A stretch of DNA of 64,000 nt from Synaphobranchus kaupii (Eukaryota; Chordata; Actinopteri; Anguilliformes; Synaphobranchidae). Every line of letters begins with the position of its first letter. Position 1 is the first letter of the stretch. The stretch spans positions 109,342,266 through 109,406,265 of the forward strand of contig CM056377.1 in the NCBI GenBank assembly GCA_029718625.1, written 5' to 3'. This document shows positions 1 to 10,019 of this stretch, in pieces. Made by a program: the position numbers and the translations under genes. The notes beneath the pieces are model-generated. The model had not been told where the DNA came from and did not search any database. It saw only the letters and a list, made by a program, of their open reading frames with translations.

Positions 1-174
1 TGAGCGGTTTCTAGGTTTTTATGTCTATGGACTGAGCAACCAATGATCACAGCTGACCCTCCCTGTCCCTTTCATGTTTGACAGGCCGGTTCGTTTTGAA
101 ATAAATATGCGATTAAATAAATAAGAGGGGTAAAATAAATGTATTTAATTGATAAAATAACAAATAGATATTGA

Positions 175-212
175 TTTATTTCATTATTTATTTATTTATT
201 TATTTTATTGCT
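175..212. repeat. TTTA simple repeat
   Basis: Short A/T tract made mostly of TTTA/ATTT units, just left of the orphan Tc1 end. No other content is seen in the first 230 bases. Confidence 0.8.
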
Positions 213-234
213 TATATATTTATTACATGATCTA

Positions 235-281
235 CACTGCCTGGCCAAAAAAAAAGTTGCACACTCTAATATTCCGCTGCC
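235..281 (+). mobile_element. Orphan Tc1-like terminal inverted repeat
   Basis: The sequence CACTGCCTGGCC followed by nine A and a G, preceded by TA at 233-234, matches the ends of the Tc1-like element at 37065-37601, including the downstream CACACTCTAATATT. It is the inward-facing left end of a Tc1/mariner element. No matching right end is visible downstream, so the rest was deleted or diverged beyond recognition. Confidence 0.7.
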
Positions 282-1542
282 AATTTAGCACAAAGTACAA
301 AAACTGTGTATTTCAAGTATAATCTTTTTTCACCTGGGTAGGCCTACTGTGGCTAACTAATATAGCTAACAAATGACAGTAAAAAGGGTAAAATGTCTGT
401 ACACATTATCTGTACATTTCTGCATTATCTATGCATTTGTGTCAATAAGATGTTATCCTACATTTTTGTTTATTGAATCATGCATGCATATTTTAAGTAT
501 TACTCTATGTATCTAGTGCACTTTATGAGTGTATTTAGTGAGCCTAAATAAAAATATGTGGGATGAAATTGCTTGCTGGGTTAATGCACGCTGTTATCTT
601 GGGATTTTGTTTGGAAAACAATACACATACAGTCGCTATTGTTGTTCCACTGTGTCTTGTCCGTAACGATAATTGCAGCATGTGCACTGAGAAACACCAA
701 AGAACAAAACCGTCCCGGCTCACTCTTGAGAATGCTGGCTGCTCAGGAACTCAAGATTGACAACTTGAGCAAATGCAATTCCTGCCCAACATCAAAAGGG
801 CAGGACTCTGAATGACAAGTAAGTCCCCTACATTTCATTGAAGGAGAAAAACACATTAAGAGTGAGTGATGGGTTACCCTCCCCCTAGTGGAACATAGGA
901 AAATGACATATTTTCTCCCCTGAAGATGCATGTCAAATGCCACTGTGGAATATCAAATGCCAATTAAACAGGGGAGAATTGAGAGGACTGACATTTAACT
1001 CGCCCACTGTCCAGCATGAGAGAAACATATAAGAGAAAAATAGCAGCTTTGTAGCAGTGAGGTTCCATCTATGCTACCGAGGTAATAGAAATGACTTGTG
1101 TTTTTCATCTGACAGCTAAAGTTTCTGTGTGCCTTGAGGTAACAAAGTTTCAGTTCTACTGAAGTTCCACAGAAAAAAACGTTTGGAAAACTAAAATCCT
1201 GTGGGCATAACAGAAAGAAGACCTAACGAGCAGCAAGAAAATCCAGAAGATATGATGTTTAGTTGTCTGCTGTGTATCCTCGCTATGGTGCAGACAAATT
1301 TCTGGAAATTAAGTGGTTGTGGATATAAAGAATAATAATGATCATGTATGATGTTTTTCCTACTGCATTATAGAAAGACAAAAAAACATGAAAATGTGAA
1401 AAAGTTATATTCTAATTCTAGATGTATATAACACGGTTCTTCTAGCAGATGTCTATACGCAATGTAGATTATGAGTATGGCTAAAACCATGAATTGGTTA
1501 TAATAAAATACATGTGCTGGCATATGTACAATTTAAAATTAA
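282..1542. other. Gene-free AT-rich stretch
   Basis: Only short chance ORFs (66 codons or fewer) on both strands, with no splice-supported exon pattern, RNA gene or clear repeat boundary. I see nothing assignable here. Confidence 0.5.
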
Positions 1543-2093
1543 AGGTGCACTATGCAGGATTTTTTTACTTTAAAATATAATAAAATAACCATGCTCAGTC
1601 ATATCTATGATGCACTAACAATCTCTGTTGAAAAAAATAAAAAAATAGCTGAAACCTCTCTGCCTGCATTTATTATTCTAAGATGTGTTCGGGACGTTTC
1701 TGGGGCTGGGCATGGCACTCTTTTCTGTGTGGGGAGGGGTGGGTGTAGCTACAGAGCCTGTGGTGTGGGATCAGTCCTATTTTGCCATTGCCAGCTAGCT
1801 GCAATGATGGAGGTGTTGAAGAGGAGGTACAGCGAAGCAACAAGCCTGCAGGGCATGTTCAAGAAATGGACTCAACCTAGATTTTCTTTTCCTTAATGGC
1901 AACAGCTGAAGTATAGCAAGGGAATGAAAAGTGACACAGAGTTAGTGTTTTCTATTGGACGTGCAAGTAGGCTACGTTACCTCTTGCTATGCAGCAAGCT
2001 ACGTTCGTTAACTAGGTGGAGGGTTTAAAATGGAGGAGGAGACTTTTCATTGTAAACACAGGATCACAGCAAGGCTAAAAATCCTGCCTACCT
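1543..2093. mobile_element. TTAA-target MITE, family 1 (Kolobok/piggyBac-like)
   Basis: The element is bounded by TTAA on both sides (1539-1542 and 2094-2097). Its left end starts AGGTGCACTATGCAGGAT and its right end, read inward on the other strand, starts AGGTAGGCAGGAT, giving imperfect terminal inverted repeats. A duplicated TTAA target is characteristic of Kolobok and piggyBac transposons. At about 550 bp without a transposase it is a non-autonomous copy. The 114-codon ORF inside it matches nothing I recognise and is probably chance. Confidence 0.6.
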
Positions 2094-2097
2094 TTAA

Positions 2098-5000
2098 CAC
2101 TGTTCACTGTGACTTTTATAGCTTTAAGAATTGGTTAAATTGTTTGTAGTCTGTCATATAAGGTCAATCTGGCAATTATCAGGTACTCGCTGATTGGGAT
2201 ATATCACTGAATCATCCTTTGAAGACTGGTTTCCACCATCAAGAACCTCTTCCCCAGATCAGTTTTATCAATCACTGCAAACTGATGTTTTATCTTTAAC
2301 TAGATTTGTATGTCTGACAAGACTATCCTTAGGCAACCTCTCAGCAAGTTTGCATTGGTGTATGAGTTTAATTGTTCCTATTCAAGCCCAAGGCATAATT
2401 CCCATCTTACTTTAACTGCTTACAATTGATGTATTTTTAAATCTGGAAAACACATTTACAAATGAATTCCAAAGATGAATGTGTAGCCCAGAAGGGTGAA
2501 TTAAAACATTTTGTGGCAATTTCAGAAGCAATCTACTTTTATTCTGTGTAATCTGCTAATCTTCACTTTCAGGTTTCAAAAGGCATAGCCGAAACTGAAA
2601 CCAGTTAAAATGATTTTGTCCACACCCAATACCATAGTTATAGGCATTTGGAAGATGTAGGGACATGACTTTCCATAGGACTGAAATGCTCACTTATATC
2701 TCCCCCTGCATACTCATTCTGACTAATCACTGTGTTTTGTAATCTATCCATCACTCACAGGTGGTTTTAGTTTCTCATGGTATGCGTGTGTGAATAGCAC
2801 ATCTTAACTGCTCACTGTTGCTCACACAAGTAATCTGGAGAAGTGCACACAATGTTCTATGCCTGAACATATATGTGTATATGATTTATGATGTTTATCC
2901 ATCCACTCCAGCTTGGTGCTTGGAGAGAGAAATCTTGGACTATGCATATGAAAGGGTGTCAGTGACCAACACATTCCACACATTCCTTCACCAACAAATG
3001 CTCAGGCATTGGAGAGACAGAAGTTACCAACACACACAAACACTCACGTGCATGCTAGTAAATATTCACTTAAACATTGATCACTCGCTTTACTTACACA
3101 CTACACATGATTGCTACCTCATTTTATTGCACTATTTGGATTGTTTTAGGCAGTTGTTTTGGCAATATGGCGAGCCTATTCCTATCTCTTCCCCTTCTTC
3201 ATCCCTTTCCCAGTGCCAATTAATGAGGACTTGGTCAACCTTCAGAATTCCTATAAAACCTCCCGTAACTTTTGTCATCTTTGAGACGATTAGCATCCTG
3301 TGCAGAACTTTTAAACTCTGTGGAGTTGCCGTCTTCTCCTGACCTTGTGTTAAAATAGCCTGACACAACTGCATTCCTGACTCTGCCCGGTGCTGCCTGA
3401 GCTATCTCGTCGTCCCTGGTTCATTGGCCAGTCCATCAAATAACAACTGCTAAAGTAAAGTAACAAACATGGAATACAAAATCAGTTAACATAACCACAC
3501 CTTTTTTACAAATTTCTTCAATATACATAATGTATTTTTTCCTTCTTTTTGGTGTAAATTGCTTTAGTGCTTGACTTGCACAGAGAATTGTGCAAGGCCG
3601 GCATTATTAAAAAAGCACATCAAAAAGCAAAACAAATTAAAACATTGGTTCTGTTAACATCAAGTCTGACTCTCGACCAAAAATCACGTGCATCATGTTC
3701 TCTGCAACTGAAATTTAAAATGGAAGGGGACCAGGATGCCAATCTTATACCTATACATTTAAAGCTGTTGTGACTTAAGTCGAGTGAACTTGAATTTGGC
3801 ATTAAGTGAAGCATTTTCACTCCGTAAATTCTGCAGCAAAATAAGACTGGTTTAGGAGTGTAGGGTTTCAGCGTAAAATGTAATTTACGGGAGAGACGGA
3901 AGCATGGAAAGTGGATTTTTTTTGGTATATTTCCACGACTATTTAGCTTCTGCTGCCAAATGAAAGGAATCAGTCAGCAACGTGCGCTCTCCATGCGTGA
4001 AGGCACGTGATAAATCGAGTGCACTTAATATTTATTTGGCTTAACAGTCATAGTCCTCCAATAAACCTGCATATGATTCATGCGCAAAGGGATTTGGGGG
4101 TGTTTCTAAGCCTGTCTCTGTGGTACGAAGAGAAAATGAGGTGAGAAAAAGAGGTGATGACAGTTCTACTTGTTTTAAATTTTAACCACAGTCCAGTTGG
4201 ATGGTACAATTCTGTGGCGGAGTCTTTCCCGTAGCAGTCACAGTGAATGTCCTGTCCAACAATCAGTACAACGCTGATTGTTCTACTGTTTCCCATGTAA
4301 ACATTTACCACTCTCACTCCGCTTGGCCACATTTTTTGGGTTTGATTTTTGTGAAACTACATTCACCCAGTTTAGTTAGCGCATGTTCGAACGATGACTT
4401 GTCCCTCTGTCCTCCCAAAGTTTGGACATTATAGACATCTCAGGTCAAGGTGGTGCCTTCCACACCTGCACAAAGAGCACAGAAGCCAGCCAAGGTCTGA
4501 TCCATTTGCCTGTAAGCCATTGATTGTTTTCCTCATTACAGGACTCAGCGTTCTGCAGAAGTGGTACCACCAATCAGGCAGAGGAGTATTTCTCCAAAAA
4601 TAACTTGTTGCCTGGGGTGCCCGACATTAGTAACTAATTCAGTGGTAACCTGAGGAAACATGGCTGACTTATACCCATCCTACCCCTGGTGAGACAAAGC
4701 CAAATTGAACCCTGCTTCTGAAGACTTCAGACATAATAAATCCCACCACGGCTAGGGTATAGAGCCCAGCATTTTCCTTTACTGAATGCTTTTACTGTCT
4801 GTGCCATTTAAAAGTCCCATTTAAAAACTGGCCCTTAACACTTACTAAATGTTTTACAGATAGTCATTTGGTATGTATAAGATAAGAAAATCCTTGTTAC
4901 GATCGGTTTAATTTATTTCACAAAGCACATTTTCTTATCTCAAAGAAGAATACCGAAAGCAAAGTAATTACATGCACTAGCTATTCGTAGGGCCGTGCAC

Positions 5001-5349
5001 TCTCTGTTCATTTGTTCATCACAAGAGAATCTTCATTTCCCCTATGTTTCTATAAATCTCTACTTGAAAATGTAAATATACATCACATTAGCCTTTCCCT
5101 ATGTTTAATGTCTTTCTGGTCGCTTGATCATTTTCGAAATGTTACATTTCAACCTAATTTAAAGCAGGAAGCATATACTTGTACTGTGAGCAATGAATAC
5201 TACAGTATATTACCTGAAAGCCCAATTGAGTAAACACGCATTGTTTTTTGATACATAAAGTGCTGTGCTTGGACACATTACCTGGGGTTGTTAAGTGTTC
5301 TGGGTCTCTCAAAGATAGACAGCCTCACTCAGGGGACCCAGTAGGGGTT
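2098..5349. other. Gene-free stretch
   Basis: AT-rich DNA with chance ORFs only. The longest, at about 2818-3342, begins with a TTG rather than ATG and has no recognisable domain. A pyrimidine tract ending in ACAG near 4540 resembles a splice acceptor, but no coding exon follows it convincingly. Confidence 0.4.
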
Positions 5350-5710
5350 TATCAAGTCCTGGCTTGTGTCCAAGCAGCATTAGTTACCCGCAGATCGCTC
5401 CTCTTCATCCACAGCCTTCTATGATGCACGCTCAGCTGCTTCTGTGGTGGTTTTTTATGGCTTTACACTTCTGTGCTCTAGTGCTGCCCTGGTGTGTATA
5501 CACTCTGCAGATCAAAGCCTCTGCAGCCGACCTCTACTGGCTCTCACCACGCTCTCCAGCCTCGGTCACAGCACTGCTGCACCGGGTCCCGGTATTTGGC
5601 CTTTCCTCCTGTGGTCTCCTCCGTCCAATCTTCCCAGGACACCCTCAGCTCCAACATGACCACCTGCTTGGATGTTCCTGACAACAGGATCAAGTCTGGC
5701 TTGAGAGAGG
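5350..5710 (-). pseudogene. Retroelement ORF relic, C-terminal 'PVEVGCRGF' region
   Basis: Minus-strand translation gives, in order, KPDLILLSGTSKQVVMLEL (about 5704-5649), a W-E-D-rich segment, GWRAW, a stop, EPVEVGCRGFD (5542-5510), and a degraded LWMKRSDLR segment (about 5416-5385). From memory, this order (KPD-hydrophobic-EL, then PVEVGCRGF, then WLW-R-D) is a recurring C-terminal region in fish retroelement polyproteins with reverse transcriptase. I do not know the family name. In-frame stops, including one just before EPVEV, and truncation show that it is dead. The upstream part that would hold the RT domain is not visible in the next kilobase. Family assignment is from memory. Confidence 0.5.
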
Positions 5711-5849
5711 TCATTGCTACTGTGCCCGGGACATTTTACTGTTTCCTCAGGTCGCCCTTCAGTCAGATGCTTTTGCTAGGAGGCTTAGGATACCTTGGCT
5801 GCAGCTGCGGCTGCTCCCCAACTTTGACAAAAGTGATTCTCTCCTAAAT

Positions 5850-7355
5850 TCAATCAAACACACTTAGCCGGTTTAAGGGCATATGCAATTCAATCGAACC
5901 AGACTTAACTTTCGGATTCAATCAAACCAACTTTATGCCAATAAGGATTCGCCTTATTCTCATAAAGACTGAAAAACCAGCAAACAGGAATAGATGTATC
6001 CTGAAAGGAGGGACATCAGCATGGAGACAAGGGACCCTGCGCATATAATCAATATCCAAATCATGCCCCATAAAAAGTAAGACAGATGTCATAAAAGTTA
6101 TTATCCTGTGATGGATCAGGGGCCTCCACAGTGACAGGCTCTTTGGCTGCTGGTGGGTCAGTGGAACAGCATCCCTGAGATGAGCCAGACCCTGAAAGCA
6201 AACATTGAATTCAGCAATGAACGTCATATTGGTTTATGCAACAATAAAGCAATCTACATATTATAATAGCAGCCTTGTGTTGCATATTTTTGGTGTACTG
6301 ATGTGCCTATGAGGCAAATGTGAGTCCAATCATGAGGAAATTAATTAGAAGGATACCGCTTGATATCTGGAAACTGCCCACAGAGAAAAATGTCACATAA
6401 CCATGCCGTTTACTTTCCCATTTTGACTCATGGTCATGCCGTTTTATACTAGGGTAAAACCTTTTTAATCGCAAGTCATGGTGGTCAGGGCAAATCACAA
6501 GAATGTGGTAACGTCATTTTGCATAACATTTTTCAGTCCGAACACTGAATCAAAGATAACAATATTGCTGTATTTTCCAGACTTGGAATAGAACATGCCA
6601 TTCATAGCTCCTTTGTTGCACAGGGACAAGAAAGATTGGATAGTTGATTTATCTGTTGGATTTCCTACAGGATTATGGGGGATTAATGTGATCGTTTTAG
6701 CATCAAAGTGTTTAAGAAGACATCTGGAGCTACAAAGCATTTGACTGGTGTGCCTCTCTATTTTCTGTAGGTAGGTCTTTAAAATTAAGCCTCTTTATTA
6801 ATAAAATTGGTTACTTTGGTAAATTAAAATATAATAGAAAAACTAGCATAATTGTTACAATAATGGCTCAATGTTAATTGGTAATAATTGGCCATCATTA
6901 AAATAATTAGGGCTGGTGAGTAATTTTTTGAATCATATGCTTGCAAGAATCCTGCAATTAAAAAAAAGTTAGGATTTCAAAGTAAACAACATATCAATAT
7001 ATTAATTATTATTTTATTAGGATGTAGTTTGGTTTGAAAAAAAGAAAACATCTTATTCTGTAAAATGGCGTCTCTCGGGAGTTCTCACCTACAACTACAC
7101 CGTATAGGGCAGTTAAGATTTGACTGACATCAACTGGGGAGGAATTACAGTATAACCGTAGATATGATGACTCCAGGTCAATAAGGTGCCAGAGGAGAAT
7201 GGGGTGTAGCACTGCTTTTTCCTCATGGTTACGGCGGAAGAATCCATAAAGTCACACCTGAAAATAAACAAGGACACCGCTGCTGACAGGGTCACTCCGG
7301 GCCAGATCCTCACTTGAGGAACTTAAGTGCTTTCATGCACTCCAAGCTTTGCAGG
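5850..7355. other. Gene-free AT-rich stretch
   Basis: Only small ORFs without recognisable domains. The sequence becomes less AT-rich near 7250 as the solo LTR is approached. No repeat boundary could be defined. Confidence 0.4.
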
Positions 7356-7501
7356 ACTTGTGTCATGGTTTCTGGCAGCCTGCTGTTGTTTCTGCGGTCG
7401 TTCTTTTGTTTGACGACATTGGGGCGATCTATCGGATTTTCTGCATCTGTTTCGGTGTTTGAATCTCGCCCGGCAATTATTCCTTTCACCTGTTTTGGAT
7501 T

Positions 7502-7509
7502 TATAAATA
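7502..7509 (+). promoter_or_regulatory. TATA box of solo LTR A
   Basis: TATAAATA within the LTR, at the same relative position as TATAAATA at 51957-51964 in copy B. It is the likely core promoter of the ancestral retroelement. The hairpins described separately lie about 90 bp and more downstream, so they would fall in the transcript. Confidence 0.6.
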
Positions 7510-7592
7510 GCACAGGAGTTCCGTTTTGCCGACGCTTCGAGATTGTCTTTGCTTTTGACTATCGGAGTCGGTAAGGTAAAGGATAGCGGTCT

Positions 7593-7626
7593 CTACGTTT
7601 CTGGTTGTTACTCGTCAGAAACGTAG
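7593..7626 (+). other. Conserved hairpin 1 in LTR A
   Basis: An 11-bp perfect stem: CTACGTTTCTG (7593-7603) pairs with CAGAAACGTAG (7616-7626) around a 12-nt loop. The equivalent place in copy B also folds, with an 11-bp stem. Relative to A, two pairs are changed on both arms (A-U to G-C and G-C to A-U), so pairing is kept while sequence differs. Confidence 0.65.
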
Positions 7627-7705
7627 GTAGTCCGGTTAAGGAGTTAGGGTAAAGATTTAATTAGTCTTTTTGTTTCCTTCTCTCTTTATCCTTTTATTTT
7701 CCTCT

Positions 7706-7757
7706 ACCTGTTACCTTTTGTTCAGCTCGTTCACACCTAGAGCTGTAGGTAACAGGT
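7706..7757 (+). other. Conserved hairpin 2 in LTR A
   Basis: ACCTGTTACC (7706-7715) pairs with GGTAACAGGT (7748-7757). A nested 6-bp stem, CAGCTC (7723-7728) with GAGCTG (7740-7745), lies inside. In copy B the outer stem is kept with one compensated pair (C-G to U-A), and the nested stem is not kept. Confidence 0.6.
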
Positions 7758-8071
7758 TATTTTTCTATTACGTTTCTTTCGGCCTTGTTACACGGGCTTT
7801 CTTTAGTTTTTCTCTGACCTCTAGCAATACGCCTCGTGTGAGTGCGTGAGGTTCCTTTGTTGTTTATTACTCGCTATCGCAGAGTTTGCCCTCTTTTGGG
7901 GTTGTTTTGTGTTCGCTTACGCCGGGAGCTTTTGATTCCCATTATTAGTTTAATTTCTCCCGTTACTGTGGAGCTGTCTGCTTAGTGGCGTATTTCTAAT
8001 GAATTACGCTTTCAGATTCCTTGGTTGTGGCGTTTGGTTCTCCGAACCTTTCACTCCCCCCTTACAACTTG

Positions 8072-8547
8072 TGCACATCTGAGATACGCGTTCTCAGATA
8101 CGCATTTCCTTTTGAGCTATGCAACCATTTAACTCTGAAATTGGTGGCCTGTGCCGAGTTGACCTGCATAAAATTTAACCGGTTTGTCCCCACCCACTCC
8201 CACAAAAGTGAAAATGTGAATTTCCCATTGTGAGTTCCAGTTTTCTTTAGAGAGACCATTATTCAGTGCTGCATTGGCATAATTCAGATAAATGAAATGC
8301 TTGTTAATCAAGCAAAATAAATTAGTTTTGATGGGATAAAAAAATACTGTTTTACATGCCTTCACCATGTGCGAAGCAGAAAGGGCATGTAGTGTATCTC
8401 AGTATATCCCTCAGTATCCCTTCATGTGGTTATAGTATAAACAGAGATATAGTGCCGCACTGTGCATTTTATTTTGTGTCACTTGACTGTTCTTTACTAT
8501 TAGCAGAATTCATTTTTTGTAGAAACTGACAGCTTTGAAGGAAACTT
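8072..8547. other. Short gene-free stretch
   Basis: Sequence following the LTR's right target duplication. Small ORFs only, nothing assignable. Confidence 0.4.
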
Positions 8548-8550
8548 AGT

Positions 8551-8699
8551 GGGTCAATTACAATGTGCTTAGCTGGAGTTTAAACCTCTAGACCACAGAA
8601 CTGCACTGGAATAGCTATCCAAAGTTGTATAAGGATGAGCTGTTCCTGTTATATTGAACCTGGGGTTTAAACTCCAGCTGAGCACATTGCAATTGACCC
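8551..8699. mobile_element. Small foldback element, 36-bp inverted arms
   Basis: The arm at 8551-8586 (starting GGGTCAATTACAATG) is the near-perfect reverse complement of 8664-8699 (ending GCAATTGACCC), with a 77-bp centre. AGT flanks both sides (8548-8550 and 8700-8702), a possible 3-bp target duplication. It is likely a MITE, but the family is not recognised. Confidence 0.55.
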
Positions 8700-8702
8700 A
8701 GT

Positions 8703-9351
8703 ATTTTTGGCTGAGATTGATTTTTTTTGCATAATAATATTTTTCAGGTCTAAACAGTGACTTCTGCTAAATAAGGTTATTTTGCAGCTCTGCATTGTCC
8801 AGCATTACTGTGCTTTTCACATGGCTGCCTTGTGACAATAAGGTAATTCTCCATAATTGTACTAAAGGTATGATAGATGATAGATAGAATGATAGAACTG
8901 AGAATTCAAGAAAAAAGGACAAAAACAATGCTTTGAAAAAAAAAAAAATGTTTGTACAAATACATTCACTATACAGCCACTTACATAAAATAATGAGTTC
9001 ACTTTGGAGTTTTCCATATGGAAGTCCTTAATGCGCTGTTTAATGCTATAATTACGCATTGTTGGGTACTGAGCATGTTAATATGATGTACGGTAATTTT
9101 CTGTATATTGATCATTGTGTGGCATCATGGGAGCACTTGTTATGAGGTAATGTTTTTCTTACAGATCATTATTTGGCTCACTGTGTACATTAGTAAATTT
9201 AGGTGTGTTTCTGCTACAGATAATAGCATGCAATGTGTGTAGGCTTAAACAATGACTGTTTTATGATTATTATGAGACTGTTTTTCTTTGTTTTTTGTTT
9301 TTTTTGTTTTTCTTTAGTCACTTTTTTTGATGCGCTGTAATTTCTAAACGA
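8703..9351. other. Gene-free AT-rich stretch
   Basis: AT-rich DNA with a poly-A run near 8937-8948 and T-rich runs near 9285-9315. No gene or bounded repeat seen. Confidence 0.4.
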
Positions 9352-9355
9352 TTAA

Positions 9356-10015
9356 AGTGTAAGTACACCCTAGATCACTTTTTTTTTGCTGTAAACGTGT
9401 TTGTATGCCTACCTTATAATGGAACTTATTCATGCATTCCGTTATTTCAACAATTCTGAAATAAAATTGTATATCATGAGAAACTGGTAGAAAATTGTCT
9501 TTGTGCTGCCCCTAACGGTTTAAATTTCCTTTCTGCTCCCCACACTGCCCCCGCCCCAATCGTGATGTCAGAGTACCTCTTTGGAGGTACCTCTACGTCA
9601 TATGGATAATTGTTGTCGCCCACAACGGAAACAGCCGGCACCTGATTGGTTAGACCCACTACGTTATTTCCGTTTCGGCTCCAGCTCCACGTTTTTAAAC
9701 TGGAACAGCATGGCGTCCTGTTCATAAACTCTCTTATTCCACCTAAATGGTCCACTAAAATACGTTTCTGAAAATATTTGAGGTGAGAAATAGGCCATGG
9801 AATTACTGAATCTTGATTCATATTTGATGTGCAACGTCTAGTTTGACAGTTTGATCCGAGTTATACAAAATAATTTGGACATTGTACGTTCATTTATGCA
9901 AATGACGAGGGACACAGCTCCTCCGCCCCACCCCTCTCCGTCGCTCACCCCACAGGTATTTTTCAAAATTGTGTAGTAGGCAGAGACAGGCTGAGACAGT
10001 GGGTGTACTTACTCT
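9356..10015. mobile_element. TTAA-target MITE, family 2
   Basis: TTAA lies on both sides (9352-9355 and 10016-10019). The left end AGTGTAAGTACACCC (9356-9370) is mirrored by GGGTGTACTTACTCT (10001-10015), a 15-bp inverted repeat with one mismatch. The TTAA target again suggests Kolobok or piggyBac. The interior has a CpG-containing stretch (about 9530-9680) and no transposase. It differs from the family at 1543-2093 in both ends and body. Confidence 0.7.
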
Positions 10016-10019
10016 TTAA

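Larger units (their letters stand above)
7361..8066 (+). mobile_element. Solo LTR, copy A (706 bp, TSD ACTTG)
   Basis: The block begins TGTCATGG and ends CCCCTTACA. It is flanked by an exact 5-bp direct repeat ACTTG (7356-7360 and 8067-8071), the signature of retroviral-type integration. Its whole length aligns by eye with 51805-52513, which has its own different 5-bp duplication. A TATAAATA box lies about 140 bp in. No gag or pol sequence adjoins it, so it is a solo LTR left by recombination between two LTRs. The strand is given by the TATA box. I cannot say which LTR superfamily it belongs to. Confidence 0.85.

Noticed and set aside
2818..3342. 174-codon ORF
   Set aside because: It begins with TTG, has no recognisable domain, and its length is plausible by chance given the amount of sequence searched.
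4520..4620. Possible splice acceptor (CCTCATTACAG) followed by a short open stretch
   Set aside because: The open stretch is short, has no donor partner or recognised protein, and such words are common.
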